Shown here: positions 1-5,410 of the stretch, piece after piece
Layout of the letters: each line of letters starts with the position of its first letter
Numbering within the stretch: the stretch's first letter is position 1
Source: Actinomycetes bacterium
Lineage (GTDB): Bacteria; Actinomycetota; Actinomycetes; Streptosporangiales; Streptosporangiaceae
Assembly (NCBI GenBank): GCA_023425615.1
Contig: JAFACJ010000210.1
Location: forward strand, 1 to 10,009
DNA length: 10,009 nt
Reading direction: 5' to 3'
Notes under the pieces: generated by a model
What the model was told of the DNA's origin: nothing
Seen by the model: only the letters and a program-made list of their open reading frames with translations
Databases searched by the model: none
Position numbers and translations under genes: made by a program

Positions 1-313
1 CCGACAGGCCGAGCTCCTTTTCCACGGCGACCTCGACGGGCAGGCCGTGGCAGTCCCAGCCGGCCTTGCGGGGCACGTGGTAGCCCTGCATGGTCTTGAA
101 CCGGGGGAAGACGTCCTTGAAGACGCGCGCCTCGACGTGGTGGACGCCGGGCATGCCGTTGGCGGTGGGCGGGCCCTCGTAGAACACCCAGCGGGGGCCG
201 TCGGCGTTGCGTTCGAGCGACCGCTGGAAGATCTTCTCGTCCTGCCAGCGGCGCAGGAGGTCGCGTTCGAGGGCCGGCAGATCGACCTGCGCGGGAAGGG
301 GACGGAAGGACAC
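1..313 (-). CDS. ileS: Isoleucyl-tRNA synthetase, N-terminal part (cut by left window edge)
   Basis: This cytoplasmic class I aminoacyl-tRNA synthetase charges tRNA-Ile with isoleucine. About 104 residues are visible. Seen: [18 protein letters not shown] at residues 42-59, which contains the HIGH-equivalent GVHH, followed by [10 protein letters not shown] at 85-94, a hallmark of the IleRS catalytic domain. The start is GTG at 313-311, ten bases after GGAGG (328-324). It gives [20 protein letters not shown], a normal N-terminus for the family. The editing, KMSKS and anticodon-binding parts lie to the left of the window. The gene is transcribed away from the DUF167 gene and is preceded by an Ile T-box leader, so its expression should follow the level of uncharged tRNA-Ile. 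Identity is very secure. Confidence 0.97.
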   Translation of the reverse strand, partial: MSFRPLPAQVDLPALERDLLRRWQDEKIFQRSLERNADGPRWVFYEGPPTANGMPGVHHVEARVFKDVFPRFKTMQGYHVPRKAGWDCHGLPVEVAVEKELGLS

Positions 314-320
314 GGCGGCA

Positions 321-492
321 GGACCTCCAAGACAGGCGGGAACGGTCTTGAAGGGACGACCCCGAGGGGCCGCGGTACCACCCTTCTTGATCGCGCGGCG
401 GCGCGATCCGCTTCGTTGGCGTCCGGCTGCCGGTTCTACTGAGCGCTCTGCCGTTCTTCCGGCGGCTCCGAGGTGATGGCCTCATCACTGCC
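321..492 (-). promoter_or_regulatory. Ile-specific T-box riboswitch, translational type with very short Stem I
   Basis: This leader RNA senses uncharged tRNA-Ile and controls ileS translation. Seen, in transcript order: Stem I pairs GGC (492-490) with GCC (466-464) and GAGG (483-480) with CCUC (473-470). Its 6-base loop carries the isoleucine codon AUC at 477-475. A small hairpin follows (463-450). Stem III is a perfect 8-bp hairpin (408-389). The T-box core GGGUGGUACCGCGG is at 383-370, with UGGU able to pair with the ACCA end of tRNA-Ile. In the bound form AAGGG (385-381) pairs with CCCUU (355-351). In the free form CCUUCAAGAC (354-345) pairs with GUCUUGGAGG (333-324) and buries the Shine-Dalgarno GGAGG. 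The two states share 354-351 and exclude each other. No U-run terminator is present. The specifier in the Stem I terminal loop is the form known from actinobacterial ileS leaders. Confidence 0.95.
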
Positions 493-503
493 TTGCCATG
501 GAC

Positions 504-540
504 TGTCACGATTGTACGGGGAGGACGCACACGGGCTCGA
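504..540 (-). promoter_or_regulatory. Probable ileS promoter
   Basis: TACAAT at 516-511 is a 5/6 match to a housekeeping -10 box. The upstream TCGAGC (540-535), 18 bases away, is only a weak -35 match. Transcription would begin near 506-504, a few bases before the T-box Stem I, giving a leader of about 190 nt. The position fits the T-box well; the -35 call is uncertain. Confidence 0.5.
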
Positions 541-591
541 CCCGTTTCCGTGCCGCCTTCCGGCCTGGAGAACACCACGGGAAGGTGAAAT

Positions 592-864
592 ATGCCCATG
601 AGGCTGGCGATCAGGGTGGGACCCGGCGCGGCGCGCACCCGGGTGGGCGGGACGCACGGCGACGCGCTGGTCGTCAAGGTCGCCGCCCGCGCGGTGGAGG
701 GCAAGGCGACCGAGGCCGCGCTGGCGGCGGTCGCCGAGGCGCTGGGAATACGGCGCAGGGACGTCAGGTTGGTCTCCGGTGCGACGAGCCGGGAGAAGGT
801 CATCGAGGTTGACGGAGATGTGACTCTGCTCACACGGAAGCTCGATGAACTGCGTGGTTCCTGA
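592..864 (+). CDS. DUF167 (YggU-like) family protein
   Basis: This is a small cytoplasmic protein of 90 residues, the usual length for the DUF167 family. The biochemical role of the family is not established. Seen: an early beta strand RLAIRVGPGAARTRVGG, then VKVAARAVEGKATEAAL, where the VEGKA segment corresponds to the conserved (V/P)(D/E)GKAN motif, and then RDVRLVSGATSREKVIEV, the conserved S-G-x-x-S-R-x-K signature near the C-terminus. The ATG at 592 is chosen because GGAAGG (580-585) lies six bases before it; a second in-frame ATG two codons later is less well placed. The gene is divergent from ileS and lies 120 bp before the DksA-like gene on the same strand. Family assignment is firm; function is unknown. 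Confidence 0.92.
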   Translation: MPMRLAIRVGPGAARTRVGGTHGDALVVKVAARAVEGKATEAALAAVAEALGIRRRDVRLVSGATSREKVIEVDGDVTLLTRKLDELRGS

Positions 865-909
865 CCAGAGGTCATGGGGCATATGCGGGTGGTGACCAAA
901 CGGCGTTGT

Positions 910-938
910 TTGCCGTACCTCGGAGGGAGACCTATGCT
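910..938 (+). promoter_or_regulatory. Candidate promoter for the DksA-like gene
   Basis: TTGCCG (910-915) and TATGCT (933-938) each match the housekeeping hexamers at four of six positions and are separated by 17 bases. Transcription would start near 945, leaving a leader of about 40 nt before the ATG at 985. The -35 overlaps a small dyad, ACGGC (900-904) with GCCGT (912-916). Prediction from sequence only. Confidence 0.4.
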
Positions 939-984
939 GCCCGCACTGCCAGTCGAAAACAAGATCAGCGCTAGGGGGACCGAC

Positions 985-1416
985 ATGGCCGGCACCGCAA
1001 GCGTGGCCCAGGAGGCCAAGAAGGCAGGGGAACTTCCGGTCCGCGAGGGGGAGGAACGCTGGACCGCCGAGGAGCTGACGGCGGTGCGGACCCGGTTGGC
1101 CGCCGAGATCGAGGAGCTCGCGGCCGAGATCGCCGCGGCGCGCACCCAGGCGGCCGAGGGCACCGACGTCGGCGAGGGCGCGGGCGACGACCAGGCCGAC
1201 GCGGGTGCCAAGACCTATGAGCGCGAGCACGAGCTGGCACTCGTCAACAACTCACGTGATCTCCTGGAGCAGAACGAACGGGCGATCGCGCGAATCGAGA
1301 CGGGCACCTATGGTGTCTGTGAGGAATGCGGCAAGGCCATCGGGAAGGCGCGTCTTCAGGCCTTCCCGCGTGCGACCCTGTGTGTGAAATGCAAACAACG
1401 CGAGGAACGACGCTGA
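985..1416 (+). CDS. TraR/DksA family C4 zinc-finger protein
   Basis: This 143-residue protein has the architecture of DksA-type factors, which bind in the secondary channel of RNA polymerase. Seen: a variable N-terminus (1-24), a long charged helical stretch (27-105) expected to form a coiled-coil hairpin with acidic [10 protein letters not shown] at its turn (66-75), then the zinc finger. Its cysteines are C112, C115, C133 and C136, spaced CEEC...CVKC, with [14 protein letters not shown] between the pairs. The ATG at 985 is chosen because AGGGGGA (973-979) lies five bases before it and a promoter-like -10 box sits at 933-938. An in-frame ATG at 934 also has a purine-rich site, but it overlaps that -10 box. 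The stop overlaps the beginning of lspA. The family is certain; whether it acts like E. coli DksA is not shown. Confidence 0.9.
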   Translation: MAGTASVAQEAKKAGELPVREGEERWTAEELTAVRTRLAAEIEELAAEIAAARTQAAEGTDVGEGAGDDQADAGAKTYEREHELALVNNSRDLLEQNERAIARIETGTYGVCEECGKAIGKARLQAFPRATLCVKCKQREERR

Positions 1417-2006
1417 GCGAGACCCAGAACGAACAGGACGGAGCCGGGGCCACCTCCGAGACGGGAGCGGGGCCTCGGCCTCGCCTTGTCCTCGTCCTGG
1501 TGGTGGCGGCCGTGGCGCTGCTGATCGACCAGGCCACCAAGGCCCTGGTGGTGGCCCAGCTCGAAGGGCGCCGGCCGATCGAGGTGCTGGACGGGCTGAC
1601 CACGCTGCGGGTCACCCGCAACAGCGGTGCCGCCTTCTCCATCGGCACCGGCATGACCTGGGTCTTCACCATCATCGCCATCGGCGTGGTGATCGCCATC
1701 GTGCGCACCGCGCGCCAGCTGTACAGCCTGCCGTGGGCGATCAGCCTCGGCCTGCTGCTGGGCGGGGCGACCGGCAACCTCGTCGACCGGCTCCTGCGCT
1801 CGCCCGGCGGGTTCCAGGGCCATGTGGTCGACTGGATCGAATGGCCCAACTGGTGGTTCTTCGTCAACTGGCCGGTGTTCAACCTGGCCGACTCCGCCAT
1901 CGTCTTCGGCGGGGTGCTGGCGGTCCTGCTGGCGGGGCGCGGCTACCAGCTCGACGGCACCCGGGAGATCGGCGACGCTCCCGCCGCGGGGGAGGACGCG
2001 CGATGA
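1389..2006 (+). CDS. lspA: Lipoprotein signal peptidase (signal peptidase II)
   Basis: This integral membrane aspartyl protease removes the signal peptide from diacylglyceryl-modified prolipoproteins. From the ATG at 1389 it has 205 residues. Seen: four hydrophobic segments (about 32-47, 88-106, 115-127, 171-184), the conserved [10 protein letters not shown] (75-84), GNLVDR (129-134), GHVVDWIEW (144-152) and FNLADSAI (164-171). D148 and D168 are the predicted catalytic pair. The C-terminal tail is soluble and acidic. Start choice is uncertain: ATG 1389 has no clear Shine-Dalgarno, whereas a CTG at 1413, eight codons later, follows GAGGAA (1402-1407) and overlaps the TGA of the upstream gene. 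Both starts give a complete enzyme. The stop overlaps the next gene's ATG (ATGA), so the two are probably translated together. Confidence 0.95.
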   Translation: MQTTRGTTLSETQNEQDGAGATSETGAGPRPRLVLVLVVAAVALLIDQATKALVVAQLEGRRPIEVLDGLTTLRVTRNSGAAFSIGTGMTWVFTIIAIGVVIAIVRTARQLYSLPWAISLGLLLGGATGNLVDRLLRSPGGFQGHVVDWIEWPNWWFFVNWPVFNLADSAIVFGGVLAVLLAGRGYQLDGTREIGDAPAAGEDAR

Positions 2007-2932
2007 GCGGCCACCGGTCCCTCTACGTTCCCGAGGGCCTGGAGGGCGAGCGCGTCGACTCCGCCCTGGCCCGGCTGTTCGGCCTCTCCCGCGCCCGTGC
2101 AGCCGAGGTGATCGCCGCCGGCGACGTCCAGCTCGACGGCCGCGGCGTCGCCAAGTCCGACCGGGTCACCGCCGGCGCCTGGCTGGAGGTCCTCCTCCCG
2201 CCGCCGCCCGCCGCGCCCGTGGCGGTGCCCGAGCCGGTCCCCGGCATGACGATCCTCTACGAGGACGAGCACATCATCGTGGTGAACAAGCCGGTCGGCG
2301 TGGCGGCCCACCCCACCACCGGCTGGAACGGCCCGACGGTGATCGGCGGGCTGCTGGGCGCCGGGCACACCGTGGCCACCAGCGGCGCGGCCGAGCGCCA
2401 GGGGATCGTGCACCGGCTGGACGCGGGCACCACCGGCTGCATGGTGGTGGCCAAGAGCGAACTGGCCTACTCCCGGCTCAAGGGCGCCTTCCGCGAGCGC
2501 GAGGTCACCAAGCGCTACCACGCGCTGGTCCAGGGCCACCCCGACCCGTTCCGCGGCACGGTCGACGCCCCCATCGACCGGCACCCCTCGGGCAACGGCA
2601 GGTTCGCGGTGGTCGCCGGGGGCCGCCCGTCTGTCACCCACTACGACACGATCGAGGCGTTCCGGGCGGCGTCGCTGCTGGACATCACCCTGGAGACCGG
2701 CCGCACCCACCAGATCCGGGTGCACATGTCGGCGCTGCGCCACCCCTGCGTGGGCGACCTGCTGTACGGCGCGGACCCGACCCTCGCGGCGCGGCTGGGC
2801 GTGGGCCGCCAGTGGCTGCACGCCGTCCGCCTCGGCTTCCTGCACCCGGCGACGGACGAGTACGTCGAGTTCACCAGCCCCTACCCCGAGGACCTGCAGA
2901 AGGCGCTCGACATCGTCGCCGCCGAGTCCTGA
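2003..2932 (+). CDS. RluA-family 23S rRNA pseudouridine synthase (RluD-like)
   Basis: This enzyme converts uridines in RNA, most likely large-subunit rRNA, to pseudouridine. It has 309 residues, the normal length for RluC/RluD-type proteins. Seen: an N-terminal S4-like RNA-binding domain (about 15-65), a proline-rich linker (65-80), and the catalytic domain with [12 protein letters not shown] (93-104). [19 protein letters not shown] (134-152) follows, in which D140 is the catalytic aspartate of the HRLD motif, and then GRTHQIRVH (233-241). The ATG at 2003 overlaps the lspA stop (2004-2006) and follows a GGGGGAGG site at about 1988-1995. lspA followed by an RluA-family gene is a common actinobacterial order. 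The exact target uridines cannot be read from sequence. Confidence 0.93.
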   Translation: MSGHRSLYVPEGLEGERVDSALARLFGLSRARAAEVIAAGDVQLDGRGVAKSDRVTAGAWLEVLLPPPPAAPVAVPEPVPGMTILYEDEHIIVVNKPVGVAAHPTTGWNGPTVIGGLLGAGHTVATSGAAERQGIVHRLDAGTTGCMVVAKSELAYSRLKGAFREREVTKRYHALVQGHPDPFRGTVDAPIDRHPSGNGRFAVVAGGRPSVTHYDTIEAFRAASLLDITLETGRTHQIRVHMSALRHPCVGDLLYGADPTLAARLGVGRQWLHAVRLGFLHPATDEYVEFTSPYPEDLQKALDIVAAES

Positions 2933-2934
2933 CC

Positions 2935-2948
2935 GGGGCGCGTGCCCC
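2935..2948. terminator. Possible bidirectional terminator between convergent genes
   Basis: GGGGC (2935-2939) can pair with GCCCC (2944-2948) across a 4-base loop, in the 16-bp gap between the RluA-family gene and the DUF1269 gene. The outer GAC (2931-2933) and GTC (2952-2954) could extend it past an internal loop. There is no T-run, which is usual in such GC-rich genomes. The short stem makes this a weak call. Confidence 0.35.
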
Positions 2949-3467
2949 TCAGTCCTCGATCTCGCCGAGGCTCACCCTGACCGCGTGGATCGCCGCGTCG
3001 TACAGGTCGGACTCCACGAACTGCGCGCCGGGGAACCGGGCGAGTTCGCGCTGCAGATCGGCGAGGGACAGATGGCTGAGCAGGAGGGCCAGCGCGGTCC
3101 TGCCCGGCGGCACCACCTCCCGCAACTCGGCGATCTTCTCGTCCTTGATGCCGGTGTCGATGAGCTTGGCCAGCAGCGCCCCGCCCCCGGCGCTGGCGGC
3201 GCCCCCGATCAGCCCGCCCAGCGGCCCGCCCAGCAGGGTGCCCAGCAGCAGCCCCCACATCCCGGCGCCCAGGGCGCCCTTGCCGGGCGTGAAGTCCTGG
3301 GTCTCCCGGACGACGGACTTGCCGTCCTCGCCGCGCTCGATGAAGACCGCGTCGTGGATGCGCACCTGGCCGTTCTTCTGCATCCGCACCGCGGTGAGCA
3401 GGAACTCGCTGGCCTTCAGGGGGTCGTCGAACCCGATGACCAGGAGCTTGTGAGCTGGTTCCGTCAT
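2949..3467 (-). CDS. DUF1269-like glycine-rich membrane protein
   Basis: This 172-residue protein has an N-terminal alpha/beta part (KLLVIGFDDPLKASEFLL, residues 7-24), a TGKS-free linker ending in ETQDFTPGKGALGAG, and then a strongly hydrophobic glycine-rich stretch (64-100, including GTLLGGPLGGLIGGAASAGG). It ends in a soluble alpha/beta C-terminal half (105-172). This order matches the DUF1269 family of predicted membrane proteins, whose function is unknown. The ATG at 3467-3465 is chosen because GGGGGGAAGG (3485-3476) lies eight bases before it; an upstream in-frame ATG at 3569 would add a low-complexity leader and run through the promoter region of ybaK. The gene converges on the RluA-family gene and diverges from ybaK. 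A 7-bp dyad lies just before its ribosome site. Confidence 0.8.
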   Translation of the reverse strand: MTEPAHKLLVIGFDDPLKASEFLLTAVRMQKNGQVRIHDAVFIERGEDGKSVVRETQDFTPGKGALGAGMWGLLLGTLLGGPLGGLIGGAASAGGGALLAKLIDTGIKDEKIAELREVVPPGRTALALLLSHLSLADLQRELARFPGAQFVESDLYDAAIHAVRVSLGEIED

Positions 3468-3485
3468 GTCTGCGACCTTCCCCCC

Positions 3486-3502
3486 GGTTCCGTACCGGAA
3501 CC
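3486..3502. repeat. Inverted repeat GGTTCCG-TAC-CGGAACC in the divergent DUF1269/ybaK region
   Basis: Seven perfectly paired bases on each side of a 3-base spacer, located 19 bases before the DUF1269 start codon and directly upstream of its ribosome site. The right half contains CGTACCGGA (3491-3499), which is repeated exactly at 3525-3533. It could be an operator or a leader hairpin for the DUF1269 gene; the sequence alone does not decide. Confidence 0.5.
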
Positions 3503-3554
3503 CCGGGGACGGTGTGATCCCTGACGTACCGGAGGCGCGGCGTCCGCGTCCGTC

Positions 3555-3560
3555 TAAGCT
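3555..3560 (+). promoter_or_regulatory. -10 box for a predicted leaderless ybaK transcript
   Basis: TAAGCT matches the actinobacterial TANNNT -10 consensus and ends exactly 7 nt before the ATG at 3568, so transcription should begin at or next to the start codon. No Shine-Dalgarno sequence is present between the box and the ATG. No good -35 hexamer is seen. Confidence 0.5.
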
Positions 3561-3567
3561 GTCGATC

Positions 3568-4044
3568 ATGTCGAAGGGGACACCGGCGACGGTCGCCGCC
3601 GCCAGAGCGAAGATCGAGTACGCGCTGCACCCGTACGAGGCGGACCCCGCCGCCGACTCCTACGGCGAGGCCGCCGCCGCTGCCCTGGGCGTCCCACCGG
3701 AGCGGTTGTTCAAGACCCTGCTGGCGGAGGTGGACGGCAGGCTGGCCGTGGGTGTGGTGCCGGTCTCCGGGCAGCTGGACCTGAAGGCGCTGGCCGCGGC
3801 GCTGGGCGGCAAGCGCGCCCAGATGGCGGCGCCCGCCGACGCCGAGCGGGCCACCGGGTACGTGGTCGGCGGGATCAGCCCGCTGGGGCAGCGCAGACGG
3901 CTGCCGATGGTCGTCGACGAGAGCGTGTCAGAATTCGCGACGGTCTATGTCTCCGCCGGGCGGCGCGGCCTGCAGATCGAACTCGCCCCCGCCGACCTTC
4001 TGCGGCTCACCGGAGCCGGGACCGCCCCGATAGGACGGCCTTAG
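3568..4044 (+). CDS. ybaK: Cys-tRNA(Pro)/Cys-tRNA(Cys) deacylase, YbaK/EbsC family
   Basis: This cytoplasmic trans-editing enzyme hydrolyses cysteine or similar amino acids mis-attached to tRNA-Pro. It has 158 residues, essentially the same length as E. coli YbaK. Seen: LFKTLLAEVDGRLAVGVVPV (47-66), in which K49 is the conserved active-site lysine, LDLKALAAALGGKRAQMA (70-87), TGYVVGGISPLGQRRRLP (96-113) with the conserved GG-SPLG loop, and a C-terminal VYVSAGRRGLQIELAPADLL (126-145). The ATG at 3568 is chosen because the family homology begins there and a -10 box lies 7 nt upstream, implying a leaderless mRNA. The last 117 bp overlap the 3' end of the convergent DUF2567 gene, although the protein itself looks complete. 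Confidence 0.93.
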   Translation: MSKGTPATVAAARAKIEYALHPYEADPAADSYGEAAAAALGVPPERLFKTLLAEVDGRLAVGVVPVSGQLDLKALAAALGGKRAQMAAPADAERATGYVVGGISPLGQRRRLPMVVDESVSEFATVYVSAGRRGLQIELAPADLLRLTGAGTAPIGRP

Positions 4045-4524
4045 CCGCCCCGCGACGTCCAGCGCCTCCAGCACCCCGAAGGCGATCACCGCCACCAGCG
4101 GCCACAGCGTCACCACGGCCGTCGCGTGCAGGTCGAGCGGTCCGATGACCCGGGTGCCGTCGGCGGCGGTCCGCACCGTCTCGGCGAAGCCGCTCAGGCC
4201 GAACCGGTGGCCGGTCCACCAGGCCAGCAGCGAGCCGAGCAGCCCGCCGGAGACCAGCCCGAGCACCAGCGGCACCTCGTGCCAGCGCCCGGCCAGCCAG
4301 TAGGCGGTGAGGCCCGTGATCAGCCCCACCGCCACGCAGACGAACGCCAGCCTGCCGTCGGCGCCGATGAGGGCCTCGGAGTCGGCGTCGGCGGGGTAGG
4401 GATGGTGGCCGACGATCACATAGCGCGGCCGTTCGGCCAGCCATGCCCACACCAGGCCCATGGGCAGGCCCAGCAGCGCGAGGGCACCGGTGACGGCCCC
4501 CCAGATCCGCACTTGCCGCTTCAC
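3928..4524 (-). CDS. DUF2567-like four-helix membrane protein
   Basis: This 198-residue protein resembles the actinobacterial DUF2567 family, whose function is unknown. Seen: transmembrane helices at about 8-29, 57-79, 84-104 and 133-155. An extracytoplasmic loop after helix 1 contains EALIGADGRLAF, AWWTGHRFGLSGF spans 101-113, and LDLHATAVVTLWPLVA spans 130-145, a pattern typical of the family. The GTG at 4524-4522 is chosen because homology begins there and GGGAG lies about eight bases upstream; the open frame continues upstream to 4764 but would run through the promoter of the divergent gene. Residues 161-198, a soluble tail after helix 4, are encoded entirely inside the antisense overlap with ybaK. 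That tail is the least certain part. Confidence 0.75.
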   Translation of the reverse strand: MKRQVRIWGAVTGALALLGLPMGLVWAWLAERPRYVIVGHHPYPADADSEALIGADGRLAFVCVAVGLITGLTAYWLAGRWHEVPLVLGLVSGGLLGSLLAWWTGHRFGLSGFAETVRTAADGTRVIGPLDLHATAVVTLWPLVAVIAFGVLEALDVAGRLRPSYRGGPGSGEPQKVGGGEFDLQAAPPGGDIDRREF

Positions 4525-4564
4525 AGCCCACGCTCCCGTACGTCCCGGAAAGTAGATCTCTCGC

Positions 4565-4575
4565 AGCGTAACGCT
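4565..4575. repeat. Short palindrome AGCGT-A-ACGCT in a divergent intergenic region
   Basis: An 11-base perfect dyad lies in the 112-bp gap between the divergent DUF2567 and 4637 genes. It could be a regulator site; on the minus strand it includes TACGCT, a possible -10 box for the DUF2567 gene. It is short enough to occur by chance. Confidence 0.3.
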
Positions 4576-4623
4576 CTGGAACGGGTGGCTTGGTGAAGGG
4601 AGCGCAAAGTCGGTGGCCCCGGG

Positions 4624-4629
4624 TAGTGT
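4624..4629 (+). promoter_or_regulatory. -10 box for a predicted leaderless transcript of the 4637 gene
   Basis: TAGTGT fits TANNNT and ends 7 nt before the ATG at 4637, the same geometry as at ybaK and hisD. No Shine-Dalgarno lies between the box and the start. No clear -35 is seen. Confidence 0.5.
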
Positions 4630-4636
4630 TCCGGTC

Positions 4637-5326
4637 ATGTCAGGATTCAGCTCGGCGTTCGAACGCCTGGGTGCCGCGCTGTCCGCCATCGTCCTCCAGC
4701 AGCAGGAGGCACTGGCGGGATACCTGCCCCGCGCCGACTGGAGCGCCGACCTCGGCGCCCGCACCTACACCAGCGGCGGCACCACCGTCCGGGTGGGCCT
4801 GCTGGGCAGCTACGCGCAGCGGGAGCGTACCTGGCTGTGGGGCTGGGCCAACGGGCAGTTCGGGCCCGAGCACCCCGCCGTCGTCCCCACCCTGGCGGTG
4901 CGGGAGGTGGGCGAGCGGCTGGCGATACCGGAGTTCACCACCCCCGAGCTCGACCTGTCCTGGTACCGGGGGCCCGCCGCGCACGGAGGCGAGCTGATCG
5001 CGCTCGCCGCCTCCGGGGTGCTGGCCGGCTCGGGCTACATCGGCGCCGGATACGACGGCGGCTCGGCCTATCTCCAGGTCGACGACGACCAGGTGCCGCG
5101 GGCGCCGTTCGACCCGGTCCCGGTGCCCGCGCTGATCACGAACGCGGTGGCGCTCTTCCCCGGCGACCACCGGCTGACCCTGACCCGGTTCCTGTCCCAC
5201 CACAAGGTGCCCTTCCGGCAGAAGGGGCAGACGACCGAGGTGCGGCTGCCCGGCGGCGGGACCGCGCGGGCGCGCTTCGACGCGCAGGGCAGGTTCAGCG
5301 CCTGGGAGGCGACACTGCGGGTGTGA
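4637..5326 (+). CDS. Conserved hypothetical protein, possibly DUF6882-like
   Basis: This 229-residue soluble protein has no signal peptide and no membrane segment. Seen: an N-terminal helix (3-30, including LQQQEALAGYLP), a run of beta strands with TWLWGWANGQFG (65-76), a paired hydrophobic helix region ELIALAASGVLAGSGYI (115-131), FDPVPVPALI (157-166), and a C-terminal half ending in beta strands. The TWLWGWAN segment recalls DUF6882 proteins of actinobacteria, but I cannot confirm this without a profile search. The ATG at 4637 is chosen because a -10 box lies 7 nt before it. The gene is divergent from the DUF2567 gene and precedes the his operon by 84 bp, with hisD having its own promoter. 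No function is proposed. Confidence 0.75.
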   Translation: MSGFSSAFERLGAALSAIVLQQQEALAGYLPRADWSADLGARTYTSGGTTVRVGLLGSYAQRERTWLWGWANGQFGPEHPAVVPTLAVREVGERLAIPEFTTPELDLSWYRGPAAHGGELIALAASGVLAGSGYIGAGYDGGSAYLQVDDDQVPRAPFDPVPVPALITNAVALFPGDHRLTLTRFLSHHKVPFRQKGQTTEVRLPGGGTARARFDAQGRFSAWEATLRV

Positions 5327-5372
5327 GGCGTCCGCGATGTCGCGAAGGTCATCTCAGCCCCTGGAAACTCGA

Positions 5373-5403
5373 TTGCCGCACGGTCCCCGGCCTTCCGTAG
5401 ACT
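5373..5403 (+). promoter_or_regulatory. Promoter of the his operon, predicted leaderless
   Basis: TAGACT (5398-5403) is a TANNNT -10 box ending 7 nt before the GTG of hisD at 5411. TTGCCG (5373-5378) is a 4/6 -35 match, 19 bases upstream. No Shine-Dalgarno is present, and the gap is too short for any leader peptide or riboswitch, so histidine-responsive attenuation is not seen here. Confidence 0.55.
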
Positions 5404-5410
5404 GAGCTGC

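Noticed and set aside
862..874. Inverted repeat TGACC-AGA-GGTCA at the end of the DUF167 gene
   Set aside because: Five base pairs that include the stop codon and no T-run; too weak to call a terminator.
874..984. Earlier starts (874 and 934) for the DksA-like gene
   Set aside because: The segment has non-coding-like base use and contains the predicted -10 box; ATG 985 has a good ribosome site. ATG 934 has a purine-rich site four bases upstream, so it is not fully excluded.
436..1230. A 264-codon minus-strand frame across the DUF167 and DksA-like genes
   Set aside because: It runs antisense to two recognised genes and through the ileS promoter, and no domain is recognisable.
1733..2002. Upstream extension of the RluA-family gene inside lspA
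   Set aside because: The translation here is Arg/Pro-rich shadow of lspA; the ATG at 2003 with its ribosome site and ATGA overlap is the sensible start.
5333..5344. Palindrome CGCGATGTCGCG after the 4637 gene
   Set aside because: As RNA it gives only a 4-bp stem, and such CG-rich palindromes are frequent by chance in this base composition.
5327..5410. Possible histidine attenuator or leader peptide before hisD
   Set aside because: No His-codon run and no paired terminator/antiterminator are seen, and the predicted transcript starts at the hisD start codon.
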